This document shows, in pieces, positions 1 to 10,895 of a DNA stretch of 64,000 bases; positions within the stretch are counted from its first letter, which is position 1, and each line of letters opens with the position of its first letter. Location: contig CM065387.1 of NCBI GenBank assembly GCA_033060915.1, forward strand, positions 37,672,501 to 37,736,500, read 5' to 3'. The DNA comes from Euryodendron excelsum. Its lineage: Eukaryota; Streptophyta; Magnoliopsida; Ericales; Pentaphylacaceae. Under the pieces are notes generated by a model, which did not search any database, was not told the DNA's origin, and saw only the letters and a program-made list of their open reading frames with translations. Made by a program: the position numbers and the translations under genes.

Positions 1-829
1 TTCGGCTCGATCTAGAAAGCTGTCGGGTTGTAGGACCCAATTGGAAAAGAGATAGGGCACTCGAGAGTGTCTTAGGAATTATCGATTTGATACTTAGAGC
101 CGGTATGAATGAAAAGGATGATCAACAAGCCAAGATTAAAATAGTCATTTAGACCAAAAAATACCAGAATGGTCCCAGAATGGATCATGATGGCACTTGG
201 AGATTGGGGATACTCGCGGGAGGCCCTAAGGGTTTTCTGGTTTAATACCCAGAGCTGGTATGACTGAAAACGATAATCGACCCACTATGGGTAAAATGGT
301 CATTTGAACTGAAACATAGCAGAATTGGTCTAGAGTCGATTGAAATGGTATTCTGAGCATGCCGAACTCTCTAGGGATAGTCTTGGAAGGGTGGTCTTAC
401 CGCTCTTAGGTACTTTCCTGGGGAGCGTGCTGAATGGAATTTGACTAGGTGGACTCTCGTCTTTGAGAAAGTTTGTACTTCTCAAAAGACGTGCCAATAG
501 TGGACATTTTACATTGGCAAGCTAGCAAGCTCCAGAAGTGAACTGCTTAATATAGAGTTAGTTTTCGAGACCGCCCGATCTCGAAAAGCTAACCGTTTGG
601 TGATGTTCCCCAAGATCGCCCGATCTCAGAAATTTACCCGATTATGAGGGGATGTCAGGGAGGCATTTCGGTTACTTTGCTTTAATTGGGCCCAGCGGGC
701 TCAGAAAGCGATTGATTGACTAGACTGAAGTTTGAAAAGTTGATTTGGGCTTAAATGTGCATATGAATTCTAAATGTGAGTTTGGTGGGGTTGGAGATTG
801 CTTGAGTGGGTAAAAATGGGGTGTTTACA
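1..829 (-). mobile_element. 5' part of an Ogre-like LTR, minus strand (runs off the window)
   Basis: Read on the minus strand, this segment begins at 829 with TGTAAACACCCCATTTTTAC, the same start as the plus-strand LTRs at 16275, 27169 and 51344 (TGTAAGCACC...). It continues through the same landmarks: the 'GGGCCC' segment, the paired 'gagaccgcccgatctcgaaa' type motifs, and the 'gctagcttgcc' segment. Only the first part of the LTR (U3) is present; the rest lies left of base 1. It is the only such LTR at the left edge that faces the other way. The outer flank after 829 is GCTGA. Confidence 0.75.
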
Positions 830-2062
830 GCTGAAATGCACTTGAGTTTCTAAATTAAAATGCTTTGCACACATGTAAGAAAATTATATTTTTATAGAAC
901 AAATATGAATCAACAACTTTCTACACTCAACTACAGTGACGAATAAGATCCAAATATAATACTCAATTCAATTCAAACACATCAAAGAATTTATTTGTAT
1001 CCCCATCGAAATGAGAAAAAAAAACATAAAAAAACATAGAAGATGATGATGCCATGGTTTTATGCAAAGTTAGCATTTGGATGATCGCATGTTCTTTGTT
1101 CAACAAAAAGATAAAAGAATGCACCATTATGAAATTAAAGGTTAGGTAGAATCTTACATTTCCACTACTCTTTTACCCGTCTTTTGTAAAAAGGCAAGAG
1201 AGTTTTTAGGGGAAGTAACAAGAAGTTTATTTCAAAGACTATCATATGAATAAAATTGAATAAATCACTCCCAAAAATAAAATAAAATGATAGAAAATAT
1301 GATTGCTACATAGAACAAAAGTTTCCAAAGGACTAAAGAATAATTTCAAAAAAATCAATTTGGAAGATTTCTACTTATTGCATAAAGATTTCTTGTTGTG
1401 AACCATACTAGAGCTACTAAATAGGGTGAATGGGGAAAACTAAGCTACTGCATAGAAATTAGTTGAGAAGGGTGAAGCCAATAAAGTGGAAGCATTGTTA
1501 GTTACGTGGCATTCAAGAATTAGTTTAGGTAGTTTTATTGGTTGCAGTAGTTACTCTATTCAACCATGTTTCACAGGCTCAAAATAGAGCATTTCGATTA
1601 AGTTTGTTAGATAGTTATGGGGATTAGTTAGAGCATCTTTTGGCATACCAATAGCCGTATAAATTGTAGAGGGATGGTTAAGGAATGATTATTGTATAAG
1701 AATCTTGAATTGAAATATACAGAATTTTGTTGTTTTTCTCTCAATATCCATTATTTGGGTACTAAAGGTTGGATAAGCTCACGCCAAATCATTATTCAAA
1801 ATGAGAAAGACACTTACATAAAGCAAACTAAGAATCACCTCAAACAACATGGATGCCAAATGAAATAATTTCATTTCTAGGTCTTGCAAAAAAAAACCAA
1901 TGATAATACACATAAGTAGAAAAAAAAAAATGCAACATCAAACTCATTACAATGTAATTTTTACTTCCATTACGTAGAATCATTGCTAACAACAACCACC
2001 ACAACAACACAAGTAGACAATAAAACAGGGCGAAAGCAGAGAGTGAGCAAGATTGTAGAATA
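830..2062. other. AT-rich stretch, no gene recognised
   Basis: No coding region, RNA gene or terminal repeat could be supported. It may be the inner part of the CACTA element that ends at 2720, but I found no matching left terminus. The open frame at 1840-2088 (minus) is hydrophobic and follows a possible splice acceptor near 2130, yet has no recognisable domain. Confidence 0.3.
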
Positions 2063-2196
2063 CTAACTTGGTCGACAAGGGATTCCAACGCTGAGGGCAG
2101 CGAGGGCTTCTGGTGGATGCCTACAATGGCACATAAAGATAAAGGTTATAGAGAGAGTTAGATACACAGAGAGAGAGAGAGAAAGAGATAGATATG

Positions 2197-2266
<70 letters not shown>

Positions 2267-2720
2267 CTTACCGGAAGCAAGGCCAGAGACCGATGTCATT
2301 GGATGAGAGAGCTAGAGATTGACGTCACAGAGAGAGGGATAGCGGAAGAGGGATAGCGCAACCTTCTTGATTTGGGGGAAATTGATTTAGGGTTGGGGGC
2401 CGCAAGGTGGGGGGGGTGGGAGTCAATAAGGGAATAAAACTACGTCGTTCAAAACCAAAACAATGACGTTTTACTAAATGCATTTGCAATGGCAACGGAC
2501 CATTGCAAATAAGGCGCCGTAAATAGGGGATGCATTTACCAGCTTGAAACTACGTCGTTTTTGGACTTTTTAGTGACAGCTTTGTTGCCATCACAAATGG
2601 GCTGTCTCAAATACTATTTTTTGAGTCGAGGTCATTGTCGTCATGAATAATAGGCTTTTGTAATGGAATTTCAGCCGTCGCAAAAAGAATCCGTCACAAA
2701 TAGTGGTTTTTCTAGTAGTG
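2063..2720 (-). mobile_element. Terminal region of a CACTA (En/Spm) DNA transposon
   Basis: Bases 2705-2720, read on the minus strand, are CACTACTAGAAAAACC, the canonical terminus of plant CACTA elements. Inside it are repeated short motifs of the type ATTTGTGACGG, TTGCGACGG and TTTGTGATGG, as in CACTA subterminal repeats. Further in, the minus strand has a CT-rich leader and an ATG at 2299, followed after about 30 bases by GTAAGC, a good splice donor, with a candidate acceptor TTGTAG near 2130. This would fit the first exon of an element-encoded gene, but no transposase sequence was recognised. The other terminus was not found, so the element may be truncated. The bases after the end are AAG, the expected position of a 3-bp target duplication. 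Confidence 0.6.
2167..2265. repeat. Composite (GA)n-(TA)n-(GA)n microsatellite
   Basis: Short GA repeats lead into a run of about 24 bases of alternating TA (about 2196-2219), then about 45 bases of uninterrupted GA. On the minus strand this lies in the putative first intron of the CACTA-encoded gene. It produces a spurious SLSLSL open frame. Confidence 0.9.
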
Positions 2721-4010
2721 AAGTAAAAGGTAAAGAAATGTTATGTGGTAATCTCATATCGACTAGTGTTTTTGGATCAGGATTGTGCATAGAATTAAAT
2801 GTGAGGCATTGCTAGAATATCATGTGAATATCAGTATTTTTGGGGTGAGAAAGGAAATGTGGAAAATGGGTGTTGAGATGTTGGAGATTGGAGTTCAAAT
2901 CTGGAAATTGGTGCTCTTTTCAACCAAACATGTTACAGATCAGCTTGCAATCTTTTCCACCAAAATTATCTCTTACCTCAGGTTAGTTTCTCTCCATTAT
3001 ATATACAAATCTGATTTTTTACTATGAGAAGAACATACACACAGATGTGTATGCATTTTCCCCAACCAATCTAATTGCCCATGCCTTTCAATTGTATCTT
3101 GCCTTCTCGTGAAATCTTAGTGGTTTAATGCTGCAAATGAAGAAAAAAAAGGTTACTGCAAATATAGTTTTTAGCTGTTGGTTTTTGTTTATGTTTGTTT
3201 TGGGGCAAACCAGGAGGGAAGCAAGAGAGAGAAACGAGGTAAAAGAAGTTTGCCAAAGAGAATAAAGACAGTTTCTCTTTCTCGATCCTAGCTGTTCTGT
3301 TGCCCTTTGTCTTCATTCTCACTACTATTGTTGCGCTTAGAGGTGTCAACAAGTGATGCCGTTACTGGCGTTGCCAAATGAAAAATGCTATTATTTTAAA
3401 AAATTCATAAAAAGAAATTTAACATAATGATGATTGTTTTTTGTAATTAAAATCTATCATGGTATGTGTTCTGTTTTAAAGTAAAAGCTTTTATTCTACC
3501 AAATCATTTTGTAGATAAATGTTGCAAGAATTTTACGATTGTCTAACATCATACTGTTCAAATTAATGATAATAAGAAATGATACTTAAGACTGTCCAAA
3601 TTCATCGAATGATATATATGTTTCTTGTGGGGCCAAGTCTTAATAATTGAAAGACCTGTGCATAAAATATAGTAAAATAAATAAATAGGGAAATTGATTT
3701 ATTCAGTAAGACCTTGGGTGATCTCTCCTTCACTGCATCCGTCGCTGGTAACAATACTCAGCCACCCTTGCCATTGATGGAGTCAAGAACCAGTGTCGGC
3801 GAAGACGAATCGATGTCTGAATATGAATATCGGGAACGAATAAGTGTTTAGTGAGAGAATGGGGCCCAGTAAAAGGAAGTGAGGATAGTGGAGTTTGAGC
3901 TTCGCCCTGAGGGAGGGCGGCTATGGAGAGACAAATAGAATAGGGTTTGTCAATCGTATCCAAGTCTTGATGTTGTTAAAGAGGGATAATAAGATATTGT
4001 TGATCTTTAG
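2721..4010. other. Intergenic, no gene recognised
   Basis: AT-rich sequence with several short open frames (for example 2785-3027 plus, 3125-3352 minus, 3730-3963 minus). None has a recognisable domain, good codon bias or a clear promoter. Nothing else stands out. Confidence 0.5.
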
Positions 4011-4203
4011 AGAGTATTTAGACGTAACTTATTTAGTAACTTATGGTTTATGCTTATATTTTTTTTAAATTCTATTTGGCTAAGTGACTTAAAAAAGTTA
4101 CTTATGTCAAATCGCATTTTTGTTAAAAAACTATTTTCAAAGATAATTTTTTTTAAATAGCTTTATAGCTTACAACTTATAAGTTGGTGTGCCAAATACC
4201 CCT
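4011..4203. mobile_element. Possible hAT-like MITE
   Basis: The left edge (AGAGTATTTAGACGTAACTT) and the reverse complement of the right edge (GGGGTATTTGGCACACCAAC) are imperfect inverted repeats. The interior is AT-rich, with 'acttataagtt'-like motifs common in plant hAT MITEs. A clear 8-bp target duplication was not found, so the call is tentative. Confidence 0.35.
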
Positions 4204-5407
4204 TAATTTGGTAAATGACGTGTAAGTTCTAAATTGGTGAAAGGTAAATTGTCTTTTTGATTTCGTGCCAACGCCCAACGATGACCAGACTTGGAGGTAA
4301 GTTCTTGGGTGAGTTTTTAAACTAAAATTAGATATTTCTTTCTTCGTGGTGCGGGCATAACAATACAAATCAAATTAACTTTTGGTATAAACAAATATAC
4401 AAAAAGGTTAATAAAAACACAACAAAAATTATTTCAAAATGTCGTCTTTTAAGATGCATTCAAAATAAGATGATTTCGATTGCAAGAGATATTTTTGAAC
4501 TTGAGAGAATATCCCAACTTATATTATGCTCCAACGAGACATAATTGACTAGAGAAAAAGAAAGATTAATTACATTTTATTCCAATTGATATTAGTAACA
4601 AAACACATAACATTGTCAAATTTGTACTAATTATTTTTCGGATAATATTACACCAATAAAAAATTCATATAGAATTTATCACCAGAATAATGCGATTGAA
4701 TTAAAATCATTCAATTTAAAATAAAACACTTATCATAGTCTCTCTTAACTGTTAAAATATCACTGTCATCTCATTATGGTAGAATTTTCTGCACAATTTC
4801 TCTCAAAGAAAAGCATTTTCCTTACTTTTCATCAAAACACCTTGAATTGAACTCGTGTTTATTAAAAATTTTCATCTAAATGGTGAGCTTTTTATTTATT
4901 AAAAGGCTGAAATTTGCACGGTATGTTAACACAGCCTGTTAATTGAAACTTGAGAGAGGGAAAGAAAGAAAATTATCTTTTCCTGTTTAGTTTTGTAAAG
5001 AAAATAAAATTAATTAAAAAAAAGGTGGAAGGAAAGAAGAGAGTATGATTTGTTTTTCTTTGTTTTTCCCGATTATCGTTGCCTACCAGGGGAAAAAAAC
5101 ATATATCAAAACGAGTACAACTACGCATTGTGGAATCTAAGGCCATCCATTAAACTTTGTCTCCCACCTCATGCAACCCAAGATCAACGACGCATGCCCC
5201 CACGGGCCATGCAAGTTTCATTGGAGGTATTAGATTCATGGCTCATGGCACGTAATAAAATCCGATTCTCTCTTCTTCTCTTTCTCTCTTTTACGGGTTA
5301 TTCCAGCCCATAAAAAAGTTCATGAAAAACGAATACACAATTAAAGGAAACGACCAAGTAGAAGTAATAAACCAACCCCAACATAACCACCATTCAGAAT
5401 TCAGAAT
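4204..5407. other. Intergenic, including the 3' flank of the membrane-protein gene
   Basis: AT-rich DNA with no supported gene. The last 70 or so bases (about 5335-5407) are the likely 3' untranslated region of the minus-strand gene at 5408-5941. The open frame at 5050-5313 (plus) has no recognisable features. Confidence 0.45.
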
Positions 5408-5941
5408 TCAAGCAGTAGCTTTGGCGGCGGCGGCAGCGGCTGCTGATTCTTCCCTTTTCTCTGAGAGGCCGCCGTAAACCCAGTACATAATGTTGAGCAG
5501 CGCAAGACAACCAATAGACGTCTTAGCTTCAGTGTCTTTGTCTTTTTCGTCAACTTTCATCACGGACAAGTGGATGGTGGCCCTCAAACTAAAGAAATTA
5601 AGAACAACGATGGCGCCTCCAACGACATATAAAGCAATGGTCAGACACGTGACCATGTTCCCACTTGCTTCGAGACTGGAGGTGGAGGTGGAGGTGGAGG
5701 AGGAGGAGGAGGAGGAGTTGGCTGCTGATGCTGCTTTCCTGCGTTTTGATAGCCAGCCGTAGACAGCGTAAAGGATATTAAGCAGCGCAAGACACCCAAT
5801 TGATGTCCCAGCTTCAGTTTGTTTGCCTTTATCTTCAAGTTTCTCCACAGCCAAGTTGTTTGTGGCTCGCAGATTGAAGAAGTTGGCCACCACAATGGAA
5901 GCTCCAACGACGAACAAAGCAACTCCCAGACACATCGTCAT
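5408..5941 (-). CDS. Small four-helix membrane protein made of two fused repeat units
   Basis: This 177-residue protein is the most convincing host gene in the window. I do not recognise the family. It consists of two homologous units, residues 1-70 and 96-165, about two thirds identical by hand alignment and joined by a serine/threonine linker (about residues 74-90). Each unit has a hydrophobic helix (about 4-22 and 98-117), a conserved FF-LRAT motif, a charged loop, and a second hydrophobic helix carrying TSIGCLALLNI (about 46-64 and 141-159). That gives four predicted membrane segments. The C-terminus is alanine-rich. The start at 5941 is favoured because an in-frame TAA lies only four codons upstream (5954-5956) and a TATA box sits 80 bases upstream. 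The linker is encoded by a GGA/GGT-type repeat, prone to length change. No intron is needed. Function unknown. Confidence 0.75.
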   Translation of the reverse strand: MTMCLGVALFVVGASIVVANFFNLRATNNLAVEKLEDKGKQTEAGTSIGCLALLNILYAVYGWLSKRRKAASAANSSSSSSSTSTSTSSLEASGNMVTCLTIALYVVGGAIVVLNFFSLRATIHLSVMKVDEKDKDTEAKTSIGCLALLNIMYWVYGGLSEKREESAAAAAAAKATA

Positions 5942-6020
5942 GTTCCCAGGTGCTTAGAGACTTTTGGAGGAGGTTTCAATATGATTTGTTTGTAAACTTG
6001 TGGAGGAGGAGAATGATAGA

Positions 6021-6031
6021 TTATTTTTATA
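6021..6031 (-). promoter_or_regulatory. TATA box of the membrane-protein gene
   Basis: On the minus strand the sequence reads TATAAAAATAA, about 80 bases before the start codon at 5941. That leaves a leader of about 50 bases, rich in CT and CTCC, which is a normal plant arrangement. Confidence 0.55.
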
Positions 6032-6544
6032 GTAAGGAAAATGCTATTTTTAGAGAAAATTTGTATATAAAATCCTGCAAACTATGATGAAGCAATACCA
6101 ATTTTCTAACTATGAGTTATCATAATTGCTGTTTCATTTTATGACTCTCCTTCAACCACGTCACCCTGTATGTAAATTTTATATGAATTTTCTTATTGTA
6201 TAGCATTAGCGTCATACAAAAGATAGTGTGATACCACTACAAAAGTTGTACATAATTTATCACTAACATGATGTGGTTTAATAAGAGTCACTCATTTTAA
6301 AGCAAGTCACTCATCATGCTAGCTAACAATTCCAAAAATATCATTGCCAAACTATTCAAAAAAATTTGTACAAAATTTATTCAAGAATAGAGTGTTCGTT
6401 CTATAATACCGTAAAACCGTAGCTGCCAACTTTTGACAAAAACATGGGATCTTCAATTTAAGAGAGACACGGAGGATGCCTCACAGATACAAGGAAACTT
6501 GAGAAATACATCGAGTTCAATTCCTAACGGCCTGTTCGGAGCTT
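6032..6544. other. Upstream flank of the membrane-protein gene
   Basis: AT-rich sequence upstream of the minus-strand gene. No other gene or repeat could be supported here. Confidence 0.4.
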
Positions 6545-6605
6545 GGGGGGGGGGGGGGGGGGGGGGGGGCGGGGGGGGGGGGGGGAGGAAAGGAAAGGAA
6601 AGGAA
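6545..6605. repeat. 41-base G tract followed by (GGAAA)n
   Basis: Bases 6545-6585 are all G except for one C at 6570. They are followed by four to five copies of GGAAA. The tract could form G-quadruplexes and is a likely place for length error in assembly. Confidence 0.9.
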
Positions 6606-6689
6606 AGGAATTATGCAATTGTGTTAGAATTCTCCGTGTACAGGTTCGGCGTCATAACACGGTTCCAAATCCATTAACCCATGTAGTTT

Positions 6690-7250
6690 ATGTTTTCTTC
6701 TTTTTATTAGGTAAAAACAATTTATTCAGAACAATCAAAGGTTTGCAACCCAAATACAAAAGAATAAATACATGCATAAAAATCACGAGCAAACAGAGCC
6801 TATACTCTCCTTACAACTCCAGCGTATGTCAGGATTAACTCTACTAGAAGGCCAAGAATACGAAATAGACTAAAGAATGATTTTCAATCTATACAAAGGC
6901 GTCTCCTGCCCTTAAAATTTCCTCCTACATACCAACCAAAATAAACAAAACAACACAAGAATCCAAGCTTTTCTTATTTGTCTCCCCACTCTCCTTCCCA
7001 ACCAACTACGTAGCTCTTTTGTAATTCAGCTTAGGAAAACCGAAGACATCCCCCACATTTGTTAAGATCAAAGCCCAAAGCTCTCTAACCATAGCACAAT
7101 GCAAAAGTAAATGCTGACACTAATTCCCCATCTTGTTTGTCTGCAGAGGCAACACCAATTAATAAATAACAATACACTTCCGTTTTCCTCAAATTATGGT
7201 TAGTCCAAATCAACCCATAGAGCATATGTTATCCATTCCTAGCTAGCAAC
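6690..7250 (-). pseudogene. LINE (L1-type) 3' remnant with reverse-transcriptase zinc-binding domain
   Basis: On the minus strand a broken frame near 7170-7080 reads CCLCRQ...HLLLHCAMVRELWALI. This matches the C-x2-C...H-x4-C zinc-binding segment (zf-RVT) found after the reverse transcriptase in plant L1-type LINEs. It is followed by decayed coding sequence with several stops. Then comes a non-coding tail, about 6690-6780, with the 'TATTCTTTTGTATTTGGGTTGCAAACC...AATAAA' pattern typical of plant LINE 3' ends. The reverse-transcriptase core and endonuclease are absent, as expected for a 5'-truncated copy. No clear poly(A) tail or target duplication was found. Confidence 0.6.
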
Positions 7251-7691
7251 AAGTTCCCACTAACCCATACTCGTTGCAAACTCGTAAGTACGTAAATGTC
7301 ATTCGTAGGCCTATACAACTGTAATCGATCATCCCACCAACGGAAACATGAGAACACGCACCACAAAAATCCCAAAAAGACAAAAAGAAATGAAGAACAA
7401 GACTTTTGGAATTTAGAGGGAAGTCCATGATCTCATGGATTTACTTAAGCTGGGCACTGAGAAGAGAAAAGGGAGAAGGAATTAGTTATAGCACCAAAAG
7501 ACATCCAAAATAAATCAAAAGCAGTAAATAAATGCAACATCTGAGCCTCCCAAGTATTCATTAAAATCGGGATACATGTATATCGAAAAACAAACCACTT
7601 GACACCAAAAGAAGAAAGGATTTGATTTTTTATATTAAGCTATTCTAAAGTTTCAATTATAACCTATTCCAGTAAGAAATCCCCTACCAGT
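7251..7691. other. Flank between LINE remnant and LTR1
   Basis: No gene recognised. Part of it may be more LINE sequence too decayed to identify. The five bases before LTR1 are CCAGT (7687-7691), where a target duplication would lie. Confidence 0.4.
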
Positions 7692-8702
7692 TGTAAGCAA
7701 TCAATTTTTACCCACTAGGCAATTTTTGATCCCATCAGACTCACATTTAAACCGACACAGACACATTCAAGTCCAAACCAGTTTTTCGAACTCAATTCAG
7801 TTAATCAATTGCTTTGCGGGCTCGTTAGGCCCAACAAAGGCAAAATGATCAAAATGCTCTTAAGGCACTGCTCGGTCCAATTCTAATTGGCATGTCTTTT
7901 TAAGAATGACAAGTCCCTATTTCAACCTCCATTCCAATTCCAATTCTAGTCCAAGTCATAAAAACTCAATTAGACACGTTTTTCGAGAAAGCTGATCCCT
8001 TGGACGGTAAGTCCCTTAAAACCCGTCGACCAAGATGAAACCTAAATCCCCGAGATGGTAGAATGGTTCACTTCTGGCGCCTGCTAGCCCATCAATATAG
8101 AATGTTCATTATTCAACACATCTTTCGAGAAAGTTAATCCCTCAGATGATAATTCCATCTAGTAGCTTCCTGAGATCAGGCAGTCTTCGGAATAAATGCA
8201 CCCCGTCAGAGTAGCAGAAACACTCGTAAACAAGTCGACATTGGAAATTGCCAATAAACCCCTATGTCACTAGACTGAACACGCTTCTTGGCCGTGACAC
8301 GTTTACCAAAGGACGGGATACCTTTGGAAACCAACTCGTCACACACTGTCATAATTGTGGAGACACTCAAAACCCGGGTCAACACCAGTGCCTGCTAGTC
8401 CACTTTGGTGAAAAATGACTAAATTGTCCCTTGGATCTTTTCAGCATGCTTCTAGAGAAAGTACATAAGTCCTTAGAACAGTAAGTCCACCTTTCCAAAT
8501 TTGTTCCAAAGACAATCCAACAAATTCGAATGCCTTCTAGTTGGTTTTGGCTCAATTTTGAGATCGGCTTTGGGTATCAAAGTAGTTATCTTTTGAGAAT
8601 ACTTCTAATAGTGTTCTCATTCTTCTAATACCTTTTCGGATCATTTTGAGTCCATTCCAGCAAGACCGGTGTAAAATGACTATTTTACCCCTAGTGGACC
8701 AA

Positions 8703-10375
8703 AAACTTGACTCGCTCCGAAAACTACAAAATAGAGTTAGTGCCCCGCAAGAGTACGGGGTTCGCGATGAAGTATAAACCGGTAATCCGATATCGTTTTC
8801 TCCCAAGGGACCTAGCCAAATATAGGCTCTAGCACTCAACTCACACTAACCTAACTTAGGATTGATTTGCAATTATGTGAAAAATTGGATATAAAATAAA
8901 AGGACCAAAAATCTTTAGGTTTTTTTATGGGGTTTTGATTTACTAAACTAATGCAATGAAAATTAAAGCAATTAACTAGGCAATTGATTTAAATGTAAAG
9001 TAATTAAAATAGAAAGCTTGGATATGATTGATTCAATCCACCAATTCACAATAAGAATTTCAATAGAGGATTTTTATAACTCAAATAAAGAATCACACCG
9101 TGGATTCTTGATTCGGAATATTTTGACCATAAAACCTTGAGTTCATATTTAGTTGAGTGTAGGGATTAAACCAATTAATAGAACCCTAGAAGTAAACCTT
9201 ATAAATATGCAAGATTTATACCAATTATTGAATTGTGCATAAATATTACCAAATGGGTTATGAATCTAAATTTTTGAATGAATCCAACACCTAACCAAAT
9301 AGAACTATACAAATCTATGAATAAAACTTTGAAGTTCATGAATCCCCATTGAAATACTTGAAAATCTTTGGTGGATTTTCACAATCACACCCAAGAGATG
9401 TTTAGCTTCTAGAATTCATAATAAAGAGCATAAATGAAGGTAAATCTAACATTAAACTAAGTAAAACTAGTATTTGGTTACTAAAAAAGTAAGAGAAAGT
9501 GGCAAGAAAGTGAAGGAAAATACATTACAATGAAAGAAAGTTATAATTTTTACTCCTACATTAACATTACAAATATAAATCTAAGCTAAAAATACACAAA
9601 AACATAAAAACCAATCTTGGAGGAGCCTCTTACGCTGCCCTCTTGGCTGCTACAAACCCAAAAAATCTTTCTTTTTTTATTTTTTTCGAACAACATAGCT
9701 TTTAAGCTCCAGATCTGTATCGACCGATCGATCGGCACTGTTCACCAATCGAACCGTTCGATCAGTCACTGTTAACTATTCACTATTCACGAGGGCACTG
9801 TTCACCGATCGATCGGTCACTGTTCACTATTCACTATTCACGGGGCACTGTTCACCGATCAACGGCCGATCGATCGGTCACTCTTCACTGTTCACTATTC
9901 ACAGGCACTATTCACCAATCGATCGGCACAGTTCACCAATCGAATGGCCGATCAAACAGTAAAACGCGCTCTTTGAAGTTTGCGAGATCGATCGATCAGT
10001 TACTATTCACCTGTTCACCTTGAAGATTGATTTTAACTACTTTAGAGGCCGATTCAGCCAATGCAGATTCGAGGACAAATTGTAGCTCTTTAAGTCTTCT
10101 TTCCAATGGCGCAAAATAAGCTCAATCAGACATCGAAGTAAAAAGATATGGCTAGAATACTGAGGTAGGTTTGAATTTTTATGAACAAATTATTCGCCTT
10201 GAACCCGCTTTGATTATTCTTGCTTTCTTTTTGCCTTTATTAGCTTATATAACCTACAAAACACATACAAAACATACTCAAACAAATATCTAACTAAAAT
10301 AAGATAATTAATTATAATATAAGTTTAACAAAGTACAAATTAAGGGTTTATAATTACAATTTTAGGGTGTAATCA
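8703..10375 (-). mobile_element. Insertion inside LTR1, probably a solo LTR of another Gypsy family
   Basis: LTR3 and LTR4 are continuous across this point (compare '...gggccagttgcc...' at 52487), while LTR1 has 1.67 kb of unrelated sequence. On the minus strand the insert starts TGATTACACCC, a common plant LTR start, and reads TG...GCGAGTCA near its other end, leaving 5-6 extra bases (AGTTTT). The flanks ACCAA (8698-8702) and ACCAG (10376-10380) are a candidate target duplication with one mismatch. There is no internal coding region. The exact right-hand limit of the LTR is uncertain by a few bases. Confidence 0.6.
9715..10010. repeat. Tandem repeat of GATCGATCGG and CACTGTTCAC motifs
   Basis: Roughly 45- to 65-base units alternate the palindrome-rich motif CCGATCGATCGG with CACTGTTCAC and CTATTCACTATTCAC. 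About five degenerate units are present inside the insertion in LTR1. Confidence 0.75.
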
Positions 10376-10770
10376 ACCAGTTGCCTTGTCCAACCACACC
10401 GGCTTTGGGTATCAAACCGGTAACCTCTCAAAACACTCTCAATAGTGTTTCCAATCTTCAAATCTTTTCATGGGTCACTCCAAGTCCAAGCCGATGTCTT
10501 CTCAGTTCAAATGACCGTTTTTCCCCTACTAGGCCGATCCCCTTTTCAATTATTCTAATATCGTTTCTTAAGCCACTTATCTCTAGAACACTTTTCCACC
10601 CTATCTAGTACTAACTGAGTCTGGTGACTCAAAACCTTTCGGGTCATTCCTGGACTTTTCGGAGTCATTCTTAGTAGAGCCAAACCAAAAATTGCACGAT
10701 AATCACTAGCACAAGTGCCCAAATCGAGAGATACGTTTCTTACTGCCCTAAAAACTTTCCTAAGTGGCCA

Positions 10771-10895
10771 GCGCCACTAGTAGTGGTGCCAAGCTAGTAA
10801 ATGGCCTTGCGCCACACATAGTGGCATTAGTAGAAAATTTCCTCTAGCGCCACTACAACAGGCGCCAAGTCGGTTTTGTTTGCCTATAAATATAG
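10771..10895 (+). promoter_or_regulatory. LTR1 promoter: palindromes and TATA box
   Basis: CTATAAATATAG at 10884-10895 is preceded by three imperfect palindromes built on GCGCCACT...AGTGGCGC: at 10771-10790, about 10834-10855, and about 10855-10875 (GCGCCACTACAACAGGCGCC). The same layout occurs in LTR3, LTR4 and the inverted LTR. Confidence 0.6.

Noticed and set aside
2063..2299. Open frame with long Ser-Leu repeat (minus)
   Set aside because: It is the translation of the GA/TA microsatellite. Only the first ten or so codons could be real, as part of a CACTA exon.
5490..5762. Plus-strand open frame opposite the membrane-protein gene
   Set aside because: Shadow of the minus-strand gene. Its glutamate run is the complement of the serine-linker repeat.
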